Below, piece after piece: positions 35,241 to 44,303 of a DNA stretch of 64,000 bases. Under the pieces are notes generated by a model. It was given only the letters and a program-made list of their open reading frames with translations, was not told where the DNA came from and did not search any database. How positions within the stretch are numbered: position 1 is the stretch's first letter; each line of letters begins with the position of its first letter. The translations under genes were made by a program, and so were the position numbers. This stretch comes from Sorangium aterium (GTDB lineage: Bacteria; Myxococcota_A; Polyangia; Polyangiales; Polyangiaceae), in the NCBI RefSeq assembly GCF_028368935.1, contig NZ_JAQNDK010000002.1:124001-188000 (forward strand), in the 5' to 3' direction.

Positions 35241-36341
35241 ATGAATTACTGGGATTACATCCACGTCGAGGAGCTGCTCGCCCTCCAGGGTGGATTCGAC
35301 GACGACGAGCAGAAGGTCGGCAACGACGAGGCCCTGTTCATCGTCGTCCACCAGATCTACGAGCTCTGGTTCAAGCTCATCCTCCGGGAGCTCACCTCGG
35401 CGCGCGAGCTCTTCCGCCAGAACCCGGTGCCCGATCAGAAGCTCGCCTCCGCGGCGCGCTCGTTCCGGCGGGTCGTCGCCATCTTCGAGCAGGCGATCGA
35501 GCACTTCCGGGTCATGGAGACGCTCACGACCCGCGATTACCTCGATTTCCGCGATCGCCTCATCCCGGCGAGCGGCTTCCAGTCGGCGCAGCTGCGCGAG
35601 ATCGAGCTCGTGCTGGGCCTCGACGACGCGCTCCGGATCCCGCTCGGCCGGGAGGGGAGCTACAAGGAGGCGCTCAAGACCGCGGACGGCGCGCCCTCGG
35701 CGGCCACGCGCCGCGTGGAGGCGCGGCTCGCGAGCGGGCCGAGCCTCAAGCACACCCTGTACGAGTGGCTCTCGCGGACGCCGATCGACGGATCGAGCGA
35801 GCCGGAGGGCGTCCTGAGCTTCCTGCGCAGCTACACGCGCTCGATGCGCGAGGAGAACGAGCGCCGCGTCCAGATGGCGATCGACAAGGCGCTCACCCCG
35901 CCGGACGTCGAGCGGCTCCGCGCGCGCTACGAGGCGGAGAGCGCGGCCGCCGAGGCGTTCCTGCTCGCCGAGGACGATCCGGCGGCCGACGAGGCCACGC
36001 GCGAGAAGCGCCGGGCGATCCGCGCGGCGATCGTCTTCATCGAGAGCTACCGCGAGCTGCCCCGGCTCGCGTGGCCGCGCGAGGTGCTCGACCGCATCCT
36101 GGAGATGGAGCAGGCCATGCTCATCTGGCGGCAGCGCCACGCGCGGATGGTCGAGCGGGTGATCGGCCGGCGCACCGGCACGGGCGGCTCCGCGGGCGTC
36201 GATTACCTCGACCAGACCGCGCTGCGCTACCGCGTCTTCGGCGATCTCTGGACGGTGCGCTCCCTGCTCTTGCGTAAGCCGAGCGTCCCTGTGCTCGAGC
36301 ACGCATCGGATTACGGATTCCGTGTCGAGGACTCTCCGTGA
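35241..36341 (+). CDS. kynA: Tryptophan 2,3-dioxygenase
   Basis: A heme enzyme opening the indole ring of L-Trp to N-formylkynurenine, first step of the kynurenine route. The 366-aa length is slightly above that of bacterial family members. The ATG at 35241 (NYWDYIHVEELLALQGG) is chosen over an open upstream frame because the family starts there. Visible motifs are HQIYELWFKLILREL (distal His), DYLDFRDRLIPASGFQSAQL (substrate-binding Arg region) and WRQRHARMVERVIG with the proximal heme His. The C-terminal GTGGSAGVDYLD and LWTVRSLLL are also standard. No kynurenine formamidase or kynureninase is next to it. Its last codon overlaps the HTTM gene by four bases, so the two are coupled. The 34988-35240 leader has no clear promoter. 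Confidence 0.95.
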   Translation: MNYWDYIHVEELLALQGGFDDDEQKVGNDEALFIVVHQIYELWFKLILRELTSARELFRQNPVPDQKLASAARSFRRVVAIFEQAIEHFRVMETLTTRDYLDFRDRLIPASGFQSAQLREIELVLGLDDALRIPLGREGSYKEALKTADGAPSAATRRVEARLASGPSLKHTLYEWLSRTPIDGSSEPEGVLSFLRSYTRSMREENERRVQMAIDKALTPPDVERLRARYEAESAAAEAFLLAEDDPAADEATREKRRAIRAAIVFIESYRELPRLAWPREVLDRILEMEQAMLIWRQRHARMVERVIGRRTGTGGSAGVDYLDQTALRYRVFGDLWTVRSLLLRKPSVPVLEHASDYGFRVEDSP

Positions 36342-38395
36342 AATCACTTCGCGATCACTTCTTGCGTCTTGACGCCCGTTCGCTCGGGTTGTTTCGCATC
36401 ACCTTCGGGCTGGTCCTTATCGCCGACCTCTTCGGGCGGTGGCGATGGGTGCGGGACTTCTACTCGAACGAGGGCGTCCTCCCGAACCACAACCACCTCT
36501 TCAACCTCCGGGGCAAACAGCAGGTCTTCAGCCTGTTCCACGCCATCTCGACGGAGGGAGAGGCCCACTTCGCCTTCTCGCTGGCGCTCGTCGTCTACGC
36601 CCTGTTCCTCATCGGCCACCGGACGCGCGTCTTTCACGTGCTCTCCGTGCTCGTGCTGGTGAGCCTGACGTCGAGGAACATCCTGCTCGAGAACGCCGGC
36701 AACTACGCGGCGATCGCGATCCTCGCGCTCACGGCGTTCCTGCCGTGCGGGAGCCGCTTCTCGCTCGACAGCCTCCGCGCCTCGCTCGCGTTGCGGGACG
36801 AGAAGCGCGACACCGAGCTGAACGACAGGTCGAGGGTCTCGGAGGCCGAGATCGCGGCCGGGCGCCTGCCCGGGTGGTCGCCGACGTCGCTCGCCGCGCT
36901 GGCCGTGCTGCTGCAGCTCGCCCTGATCTACCTCTGTACGGCGCTCCAGCAGCGCGGCGCGGCGTGGCGCGACGGGACGGCGTTCTACTATGCGCTCCAC
37001 GCCGAGCGCCTGGCGAGCGACGCGGGCATCTGGCTCCGCGACGCCCTGCCGCTCGGCACGCTGCGCGGGCTCACCTTCGGCACGTGGGCCATGCAGCTCG
37101 CCATCCCGGCGCTGCTCTTCGTCCCGGCGCTCTTCCGCTGGACGCGCGGGGCCGCCGCCGCGCTGATGGTCCTGCACGGGCTGATCCTCGGGGTCTTCTT
37201 CGATCTCGGGCTGTTCGGCTGGGCGCTCGCCGCCGCGGCGCCGATGGTGCTCCCCGGCGAGCTCTGGGACGCGTACGAGCGCTCCTGGAGCGAGGGGCGC
37301 GCGCGCACGCTCGTGTACGACGCCGATTGCGGCGTCTGCCTCCTCTTGGCGCGCCTCGTCAAGCGGCTCGATCTGCGCGAGCACCTGACGTTCCAGGGCA
37401 ATGTCGCGCTCGACGAGCTCTACGTCCGCAACCAGACCGGCGCCACGGAGCGCGTGCCGATGCCGAAGGAGGTCACGCCGGAGCTCGTGGATCGGACGGC
37501 GCTCGCGATCGACCGGAAGGGTCGCGTCTACACGCGAGGCGGCGCGGTGACCGAGGGGCTCCTGGCGTTGCCGCTCGGCTGGCTCGCCTGGCCGCTCAAG
37601 CTGCCGGGCGTCTCGCACCTCTTGAACGCGCTCTACGATGTGGTCGCGGCCCGCAGGCACCGCATCAGCGAGCTCCTCGGGCGGCATGCGTGCGGGATCC
37701 CGCTGCCCGACGAGGGCGAAGCGGACGGCGGCGACGCGGGCCCCGCTCCGGACGGCCCTGCGCCGGCGCCTGCGCCGGCGGTGCGGACGGCGCGGCTCGC
37801 GCTGGGGTCGCTGCGGGAGGCGGCGGTGCTCGTGGTGCTCGCCGCGGTGCTGGCGCAGACGGCGAAGGAGAACCCGCTGCCCGGCGCTGCGGCCGTCCCG
37901 CAGGGGGCGGTGCTCGCGGGCGTGGCGTCGTGGCCGCGCATGCTGGCGCGGTGGAACGTGATGGCGCCCGAGCCGCCGCGGGACAACGCGATGATGGTGA
38001 TCGACGGCCAGACGCGCGCGTCGGAGCCGATCGATCCGCTGACCGGGGAGGAGCCGCGGCTCCAGCCTGCCGGGAACCCCGGGGCGCGGCTCGGCCAGCT
38101 CTGGTCCGATTACCTCGATCGCATCCGGCAGCCGGAGTGGTCCGATTACCAGCGCGCCTTCCGCGACTACCTCGCGAAGGGCGGGCCCAAGACGTCAGGA
38201 ACGGGGCGCGAGGCGTCGCTGTCGGGCTTCGACGCGTACTGGGTCTCGGCGCCGATCCCCGCGCCGGGCGAGCCCGCGCCGACCAGCTTCGAGCGCGACA
38301 AGCTGTTCTCGCACTCGCGGGGTGGCACCGGAAAGCTGGGCGAGGGGGGCCTACCCTTCGCGCCGAGCCTCCGCCGGCACGGCAAGCCGAACTGA
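36338..38395 (+). CDS. HTTM membrane protein fused to a DCC thiol-oxidoreductase domain
   Basis: A 685-aa integral membrane protein; GTG 36338 overlaps the kynA stop (GTGA). The N-terminal ~310 residues form an HTTM (vitamin K-dependent carboxylase-like) bundle with DFYSNEGVLPNHNHLF, ENAGNYAAIAILALTAFLPC and MVLHGLILGVFFDLGLFGW. A DCC domain then starts at YDADCGVCLLLARLV (about residue 327), with DxxCxxC intact, and ends near 440. A last span and a soluble C-terminal part (RWNVMAPEPPRDNAMMVID) complete it. HTTM-DCC fusions are known but uncharacterised; thiol-disulfide or quinone-linked redox chemistry is the usual guess. A paralogue follows 9 bp downstream. Confidence 0.85.
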   Translation: MKSLRDHFLRLDARSLGLFRITFGLVLIADLFGRWRWVRDFYSNEGVLPNHNHLFNLRGKQQVFSLFHAISTEGEAHFAFSLALVVYALFLIGHRTRVFHVLSVLVLVSLTSRNILLENAGNYAAIAILALTAFLPCGSRFSLDSLRASLALRDEKRDTELNDRSRVSEAEIAAGRLPGWSPTSLAALAVLLQLALIYLCTALQQRGAAWRDGTAFYYALHAERLASDAGIWLRDALPLGTLRGLTFGTWAMQLAIPALLFVPALFRWTRGAAAALMVLHGLILGVFFDLGLFGWALAAAAPMVLPGELWDAYERSWSEGRARTLVYDADCGVCLLLARLVKRLDLREHLTFQGNVALDELYVRNQTGATERVPMPKEVTPELVDRTALAIDRKGRVYTRGGAVTEGLLALPLGWLAWPLKLPGVSHLLNALYDVVAARRHRISELLGRHACGIPLPDEGEADGGDAGPAPDGPAPAPAPAVRTARLALGSLREAAVLVVLAAVLAQTAKENPLPGAAAVPQGAVLAGVASWPRMLARWNVMAPEPPRDNAMMVIDGQTRASEPIDPLTGEEPRLQPAGNPGARLGQLWSDYLDRIRQPEWSDYQRAFRDYLAKGGPKTSGTGREASLSGFDAYWVSAPIPAPGEPAPTSFERDKLFSHSRGGTGKLGEGGLPFAPSLRRHGKPN

Positions 38396-38404
38396 GGCGC
38401 TCGG

Positions 38405-40681
38405 ATGGGTCGGCCTGACGAGGACCCGAGCGCCGCGGACCCCGAGGCGGCGCTCGGACGTGGCGCGGGCGCGCCGCCCGGTGAGGGCGCGTCGACAGGG
38501 GATGTTCCGCCCGGTGAGGGCGCGCCGACAGAAGATGTTCCGCCCGGCGAAGGCGCGTCGACAGGGGATGCTTCGCCCGATGAGGGCGCGCCGACAGGCG
38601 ATGTTCCGCCCGGCGAAGGCGAGCCGCGGGAGAGCGCGCCGGGCGGTGAGGGCGCGCCGCGAGCGCCCGAGGGCGGGGCTCCGAGGCGGCCAGCCGAGGG
38701 GCGCCTCCGGCGCGTGGGGCGATGGATCAAGGAGCATTACTGCACCATCGACGTCCGCACGCTCGGCCTGTTCAGGCTGGTGCTCGGCTTCCTCCTCTCG
38801 GCCGACTGCGTGCGCCACTGGACCGAGGCGAGCTGGATCTACAGCAACGACGGGGTGCTCACCAACCACTATCACCTCTTCCACCCGAGCAGCGGATACA
38901 ACTTCAGCCTGTATCACGCTTTCTCGTCGACGGGAGAGGTCCACGTCGCGTTCGCGCTCTCGCTCTTCTGCTTTCTCTGCTTCTTCGTCGGATGGAACAC
39001 GCGGCTGTTCTCGATCCTGTCGTTCATCCTCGTGACGAGCAGGGACAACCGGATCGTCATGATCGAGAACGGCGGCTATGTCGTCGTGAACATCATCACC
39101 TGCTGGGCCATGTTCATGCCGACCGGCAGGCGTTTCTCCGTCGACGCGCTGATTCGCTCCTACCGCGAGCGGCGGGAGCGGACGGCCGCCGATCTCGCGG
39201 ATCGGAGGCGCCCCGACTGGGCCGAGCGGCCGTACGTCTCGGGGATCGTGCTCCTCGCGATCCTGAACCTGGCGACCGTCTATTATTTCAACGTCGTCAA
39301 CAAGTCGGGCCAGATCTGGCGTCACGGCGAGACGGTGCACTACGTCTTGCACCTCGATCGCATGGTGACCGGGGTCGCCGTCCTCGCGCGGGAGCTCATC
39401 CCTTTCTGGGCGACGAAGGGGCTCACCTGGGGCGTGCTGATGCTCGAGGCGCTGCTCGTGACGTGGATCCTCTCGCCCTATGGCCGCCGCTTCACGCGGG
39501 CGCTCGCGATGGGGGGGATGTGGGCCCTGCACGGGTCGTTCGGGGTGATGATGCGCCTCGGCCCGTTCTCGTGGTTCATGATCGCCTGGTCGTTCCTGCT
39601 GCCGACGGCGCAGCACTGGGACGCGCTAGAGCGCTGGTATCGCCGCCGCGCGGCGCCCCGGGTCGTCGTTTATGACGGCGATTCACCGCTCGCCTTCGCC
39701 CTCATGCGCTTCCTTGTCCGGCTCGATGCGCTGGAGCTGCTCCGGTTCGAGGAGGCGCGCGCTGTCCCGGCAGGCGGCGCGGAGGCCGCCGGGGGAGGGG
39801 AGCCCCGGCCGGAGCTCTTCGAGGTGCGCGACGCGAGCGACCCGGCGGACGGGCGGGTGTTCCGCGGCGCGGCGGCGCTGCGCGAGATCGTGCGGGCGCT
39901 CCCTGGAGGTCGTTTTGCCTGGCCGTTCGTCTGGGCGCTGGCCCTCGGCGCGCCGGGCGCGCTGCTCGGGGTCGCCTCGAGGCGGCGCGACGAGATCGCG
40001 CGGTATTTCGGGCTGGGCCGGGCGCCGCGCGGGAGGGCGGCGGGCGTGGTGGAGAGCCCGTCGCCGCTCGGGGAGCGCTTCGCCCGCGGGAGGACGATCG
40101 CGCGGGAGGCGCTGATCGCGTACCTCGGGCTCTGCGCGGTGAGCCAGGCCATCAACGAGAACAAGAGCGTGCCTGCGTTCCTCAAGCACTCTCAGCCGAG
40201 CTTCGTGCAGGCGACGATCGTGTATCCGCGGATCCTCCAGGGGTGGGGGATGTTCGCGCCGAACCCGATCACGGAGGACGGGTCGATCAGCGTCGACGCG
40301 ATCACCGTCGATGGCCGGCACGTGGATCCGTTCACGGGGCTCCCGCCGGATCTGAACCTCTCTGACGCGCGGGGGCTGGGGCTCGGGCAGATCCAGCAGG
40401 ACTATTTCAACAGGATCCGGCTCGATCGGAACAAGGCATTTCGCAAGCCGGGCCTCCAGGACTACCTGCTCAGGTATCATGAGCGGACCGGGCGGCCGGA
40501 GGACGAGATCGTGGCGTGCGACGTGTACTGGGTGCGAGATCAGTGCCCGAAGCCGGGGGAGAGCGCGCCGTACAAGAACGAGGCGATCCCGATCCTGTCG
40601 TACCGGAAGCCGGGGTATCGGCCGCGTCCGGGGCTGCCGGCGCTGCCGCCTCCGCTCAAGGAGGCGAGCGCGGAGAAGTAG
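38405..40681 (+). CDS. HTTM paralogue with degenerate DCC domain and 11-aa N-terminal repeats
   Basis: A 758-aa protein whose ATG at 38405 follows the previous stop by 9 bp, so it belongs to the kynA operon. Residues ~25-80 are an insertion of 11-residue tandem units (GEGAPTGDVPP-like, about five copies). The HTTM bundle matches its neighbour (SWIYSNDGVLTNHYHLFH, GGYVVVNIITCWAMFMPTG). The DCC-like part reads VVVYDGDSPLAFALMRFLVR, so both cysteines of DxxCxxC are gone while the fold residues stay. The C-terminal RILQGWGMFAPNPITEDGSI also aligns with the paralogue. It is likely a non-redox partner or regulator of the first protein. Confidence 0.85.
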   Translation: MGRPDEDPSAADPEAALGRGAGAPPGEGASTGDVPPGEGAPTEDVPPGEGASTGDASPDEGAPTGDVPPGEGEPRESAPGGEGAPRAPEGGAPRRPAEGRLRRVGRWIKEHYCTIDVRTLGLFRLVLGFLLSADCVRHWTEASWIYSNDGVLTNHYHLFHPSSGYNFSLYHAFSSTGEVHVAFALSLFCFLCFFVGWNTRLFSILSFILVTSRDNRIVMIENGGYVVVNIITCWAMFMPTGRRFSVDALIRSYRERRERTAADLADRRRPDWAERPYVSGIVLLAILNLATVYYFNVVNKSGQIWRHGETVHYVLHLDRMVTGVAVLARELIPFWATKGLTWGVLMLEALLVTWILSPYGRRFTRALAMGGMWALHGSFGVMMRLGPFSWFMIAWSFLLPTAQHWDALERWYRRRAAPRVVVYDGDSPLAFALMRFLVRLDALELLRFEEARAVPAGGAEAAGGGEPRPELFEVRDASDPADGRVFRGAAALREIVRALPGGRFAWPFVWALALGAPGALLGVASRRRDEIARYFGLGRAPRGRAAGVVESPSPLGERFARGRTIAREALIAYLGLCAVSQAINENKSVPAFLKHSQPSFVQATIVYPRILQGWGMFAPNPITEDGSISVDAITVDGRHVDPFTGLPPDLNLSDARGLGLGQIQQDYFNRIRLDRNKAFRKPGLQDYLLRYHERTGRPEDEIVACDVYWVRDQCPKPGESAPYKNEAIPILSYRKPGYRPRPGLPALPPPLKEASAEK

Positions 40682-40693
40682 GGGGTGCAGGGG

Positions 40694-40877
40694 CATAGGC
40701 GTCAACCAAGCTCGTTCGACCACCAACGTTTACGTGAACGTGGTCGTGGTCGTGGACGTGGTCGTGGTCGTGGTCGTTCACGGCCTATCGTTGACGACCA
40801 CGACCACGACCACGTTCACGACCACGTAAACGTTCGGATGCAGGAGAACGCGGCGCGAAGCTTGGTTAACGCCTATG
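40694..40877. mobile_element. Foldback (MITE-like) element E1, 184 bp
   Basis: Termini CATAGGCGTCAACCAAGCT and AGCTTGGTTAACGCCTATG form a 19-bp inverted pair with one mismatch. The interior is a run of GTGGTC/GTGGAC hexamers, a CTATCGTTGACG centre, then GACCAC hexamers on the other arm, so almost the whole element can fold. A second, expanded copy lies at 47487-47736. There is no coding capacity. Confidence 0.8.
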
Positions 40878-40956
40878 GGGGGCAGGGGACACCCTGCATC
40901 GCCGCCTGGCGACTGGGGCAGCGCGCTCGGCTGCTCCTCGGGCCCGAGGCGTCGGT

Positions 40957-41518
40957 TCAGGAGCCGGTCGTGGCGAGGAGCTCCCGGGCGTCGCTGATCA
41001 CGGCGGCGCGGCGGATCCAGCGATCCAGCTCGTCGATGTCGGTGCTCGCGAGGACGCGTTCCCGCACCTCGGCGGGGACCTCGAGCCCGCGGGCCTCGAG
41101 GATGGCGAGCACGTCGTGCGCCTTGGCTTCGAGGATTCCCTCCTGCCGGCCCTTCGCTACGTAGCTGCGCGCGAATTCGCTCTGAAACTGGTAACCGCTC
41201 TTCATCATCGCCTCCAACTTCCGCCTCGCCGCTGCGTTCAGCGAGGATAGCACCAGGTCCCCGTAGACGGCCCGGCGCTCCTCATCGAGCTCGTCCGCCG
41301 CCTCGAAAAACGCCACGCCGATGGCTTCGGCGGCCTCGCTCTGTCCGTGCGCCATCGCGGAGAGCACGGCCACCTCGGGCGCCGCCCTCGCTTGCTCAAC
41401 GTCGGTGACGACCGGGACGCCCTGGGGCCCGAGCACCAGCGGCGTCAGCGTCCAGCCAGGGTGGCCGGTGTCGATCGGCCGCGAGCACCACCGCGCCATC
41501 GCTGCGTTGATGGTCACG
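40957..41518 (-). pseudogene. Rpn-like nuclease gene, 3' part (interrupted copy)
   Basis: Encodes the C-terminal ~186 residues of the PD-(D/E)XK nuclease found intact at 49134 and 50482: TINAAMARWCSRPIDTGHPG to ELLATTGS. The reading is intact from the element boundary at 41519 to the stop. The missing N-terminal half lies 2.4 kb away at 43955-44277 in the same orientation, so one gene was split by an insertion. This half lacks the catalytic residues. Confidence 0.85.
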
Positions 41519-43964
41519 ACCAGCAGCCAGGCTGAGTACAGAAAAAGTCACAGAGGGTTCAACCCACAGCGAGCCACCGGTCGTTGCCGCAGAGGCGCTC
41601 TTGGCGTTGGCACGCTGGCTGCGTACACGTGCACGATCGAGCGACGAGCCATGTGAGCGGCGAGGTCCGGGTCGGACGGTGCCCCATGCCCCAGCAGAGG
41701 ACCAGCGAGGAGCAGCTGTGGACGGCGCTGGCGCCGGAGGGTCAGACCCATCTCGTGAGCGTCCTCAGCCTCATGATGAGCCGTTACCTGGCGGCGCACC
41801 GGGAGGCAGCCGATGACAACCATGGCGGGGCCCAGCGCGAGCATCGAGGCGCGCCCGACAAAGCTCAGCAGCCGCCACCTCGACCGGCTCGCAATCGTCT
41901 ACGTACGCCAGTCATCGGTGTACCAGGTCCAGCACAACCAGGAGTCGACACGACTGCAATACAGCCTCGAAGCGATGGCGCGCGGGCTCGGTTGGATAGC
42001 GGAGCGGATCCTGGTCCTCGACGACGACCTTGCAACGTCGGGGGCTTCAGCGGCGGGGCGCCAGGATTTCCAGAGGCTGTTAGCCGAGGTCGCACTGGAT
42101 CATGTTGGGATCATCCTGGGCGTGGAGATGTCGCGGCTCGCACGCTCGAACAAGGACTGGCACCAGTTGCTCGAGCTATGCGCTCGCTTCGGCACCCTAA
42201 TCGCAGATTTGGACGGCCTGTATGATCCGTCGCACTACAACGATCGTCTGCTGTTGGGACTGAAGGGGACGATGTCCGAGGCCGAGTTACACATCTTGCG
42301 TCAACGACTGCTCCAGGGCAAGCTGCAGAAGGCGCGCCGTGGAGAGCTCACCAAGCCCGTCCCCTCGGGCTACCTGTTGCAATCCTCCGGTGAGGTAGTC
42401 CTCGATCCCGATGAGTCAGTGCGGGCGGTCGTGCGCTTCATCTTCGAGCAGTTCGAGCGCCTCGGTAACGTACGCGCCGTGCTCCGCGCGACCGTCGAGC
42501 AGGGGCTCCAGATCGGCGTGCGTCGTCGCATCGGGGCGGACCGCGGTGGCCTTGAATGGCACCGTCCTCATCATGGCATGGTGGCCAATATGCTTCGCAA
42601 CCCCATCTATGCGGGGGCATATGTGTATGGCCGGCGCAAGACGGACCCACGTCGGCAGCAGCCAGGTCGGCGCGCAACGGGGCGCACGTCGCTTGTCGAG
42701 CCCGCGGACTGGCAGGCCTGCGTTCGTGATCGCTTTCCGGCCTATATCAGCTGGGAGCAATTCGAACGAAACCAGCGTCGCCTGAGGGCCAACCGAGCGA
42801 AGGCGGCCTCGGGGGCCGCGCGGCATGGTAGTGCCTTATTGCAGGGGCTCGTCAGGTGCGGAAGCTGCGGCCTAGGGATGACGGTGCAGTACTCCTCATA
42901 CAAGAGAAACGGACGTCTCTACCCGCGCTACGTCTGCGACCAGGAAGCGAGCCATCATGGCGGTCAGGTCTGTACCAGCATCTCAGGCCCCTGCGTAGAT
43001 AGGACAGTCGTGGCGTTGGCGCTTTCGGCGTTGACGCCGGCCGCGCTGGAGATCAGCTTGCGGGTCCGCGTCGATCTGGAGAAGCAGCGCGCGCAGCAGG
43101 AAGCCCTTTGGCAGCAGCGCCTCGAACGTGCACGCTACGAAGCAGAGCGTGCTGCACGTCAGTATAACAGCGTAGAGCCCGAGAACCGGCTCGTAGCACG
43201 CACGCTTGAGCGTGCCTGGGAGGATGCGCTCCGCGCCGAATGCCAGCTGCGCGAGGAGTACGAGTGGCACGCCCGGGAGACGCCGCAACGCCTGACGGCG
43301 GAGGACCTCGCCGCGATCCGCGCCCTTGCAGAGGACCTACCCGCTCTCTGGAATGCGCCTACTACGACGGTCGTGGATCGCAAGACTGTGTTGAGGCTAC
43401 TTGTCGACCATGTAGTCGCCACGGCGAAAACCGATACGGCATGGACGGACCTCATCGTGCATTGGGTCGGTGGCTACCAGACGCACCAGCGCCTCCGCCG
43501 CCCTGTTCACACCCTGGCCAAGATGGGCGACAAGGAAGCGCTCATGGCGACGATCCACGACATGCGGCGCCAGGGATTCACGACAGAACGGATCGCCGAG
43601 CGACTCAACGCCGGCGGCTGGCTCACCCCGACGCAGCGAAACCAGTTCAACGGTCGATTGGTCCGGGCGATGCTGTCTCGCCACGGCTCCGTCCCGCGGG
43701 GGCCCAAACCGCCGCCAGAGGACGCCTGGTGGCTTGCGGACCTGGCGCGCGAGCTGAAGATGCCCGTCGTCACCCTGAGTGGGTGGCTCCGCCGTGGCTG
43801 GGTGCGAGCTCGCCGCATCGACGGGAAGTGGGCGGTGATCGCCGACGAGTTGGAGCTGCAGCGGCTCCATCAGCTCCGCCGCGAGCACCCCACATCGCCG
43901 AGCAGGAAGTCCTCGAAGAAAATGTGACAGGAGATGCATCATGCGTGGTCGATCACCAGCAGCC
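41519..43964 (+). mobile_element. Serine-recombinase element inserted in a nuclease gene
   Basis: Bounded by a direct repeat ACCAGCAGCC (41519-41528 and 43955-43964). Precise removal of one repeat plus the interior restores the nuclease reading frame seen in the intact copies. Cargo is a single large serine recombinase. A possible short upstream frame (MPQQRTSEEQLWTALAPEG, from 41689) overlaps it. About 2.44 kb. No resistance or metabolic cargo was seen. The unit resembles self-mobile serine-recombinase insertion elements. Confidence 0.8.
41813..43927 (+). CDS. Large serine recombinase
   Basis: A 704-aa site-specific recombinase that would excise and integrate the element through a Ser-DNA intermediate. 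ATG 41813 follows GGGAGGCAGCCG. The resolvase domain (about residues 20-165) has IVYVRQSSVYQVQHNQESTR with the nucleophilic Ser, then GVEMSRLARSNKDW. A recombinase domain follows (GYLLQSSGEVVLDPDES, LRNPIYAGAYVYGRRKTDP). A zinc-ribbon (LVRCGSCGLGMTVQY ... YVCDQEA ... VCTSISG) comes next, then a long coiled coil. The end is a segment with LARELKMPVVTLSGWLRRGW, an HTH like that of MerR/excisionase proteins. All expected parts are intact, so the element may still move. Confidence 0.93.
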   Translation: MTTMAGPSASIEARPTKLSSRHLDRLAIVYVRQSSVYQVQHNQESTRLQYSLEAMARGLGWIAERILVLDDDLATSGASAAGRQDFQRLLAEVALDHVGIILGVEMSRLARSNKDWHQLLELCARFGTLIADLDGLYDPSHYNDRLLLGLKGTMSEAELHILRQRLLQGKLQKARRGELTKPVPSGYLLQSSGEVVLDPDESVRAVVRFIFEQFERLGNVRAVLRATVEQGLQIGVRRRIGADRGGLEWHRPHHGMVANMLRNPIYAGAYVYGRRKTDPRRQQPGRRATGRTSLVEPADWQACVRDRFPAYISWEQFERNQRRLRANRAKAASGAARHGSALLQGLVRCGSCGLGMTVQYSSYKRNGRLYPRYVCDQEASHHGGQVCTSISGPCVDRTVVALALSALTPAALEISLRVRVDLEKQRAQQEALWQQRLERARYEAERAARQYNSVEPENRLVARTLERAWEDALRAECQLREEYEWHARETPQRLTAEDLAAIRALAEDLPALWNAPTTTVVDRKTVLRLLVDHVVATAKTDTAWTDLIVHWVGGYQTHQRLRRPVHTLAKMGDKEALMATIHDMRRQGFTTERIAERLNAGGWLTPTQRNQFNGRLVRAMLSRHGSVPRGPKPPPEDAWWLADLARELKMPVVTLSGWLRRGWVRARRIDGKWAVIADELELQRLHQLRREHPTSPSRKSSKKM

Positions 43965-44277
43965 CGGTTGGGCAGCGGTGCCGGGCGCGCGTCTGGGTGA
44001 CGTACACGGGCCAGACGTAGGGCTTGTCCGCGTCCACCCCGAGCTGAACCTCGACCACGATCGCCATCGCGGGCTGCTGCTGCTCGCCGGCCAGCAGCAC
44101 GACGACGACATCCGCGCGGCGGTCGGACGGCACGATCTCGGTGAAATCGGAGGACTCGACGCGCGCCTCCGTGAAGGTCGGGACCGGATGGCCGAGCGCG
44201 TCGTGCAGCATCTCGGCGGCGAGCGTGGGCCGGTTCTTGAACAGCTCCACCAGGGCTTCATGGGTCACTGAGGGCAT
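43955..44277 (-). pseudogene. Rpn-like nuclease gene, 5' part (interrupted copy)
   Basis: ATG 44277 opens PSVTHEALVELFKNRPTLAA and continues through RRADVVVVLLAGEQQ and AIVVEVQLGVD, the D and ExQ residues of a PD-(D/E)XK site. At CPTGLLV the reading runs into the recombinase element and stops. It would yield a ~112-aa catalytic fragment without its C-terminal domain. An IS481-type element starts about 25 bp upstream and has removed the promoter region shared by the intact copies. Confidence 0.85.
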
Positions 44278-44303
44278 GGAGTGGTCTCGGTACGGACCGG
44301 TGG

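Noticed and set aside
41689..42225. Separate gene overlapping the serine recombinase start
   Set aside because: Only its first ~45 codons look protein-like; the rest is a shadow of the recombinase. Mentioned with the element but not called.
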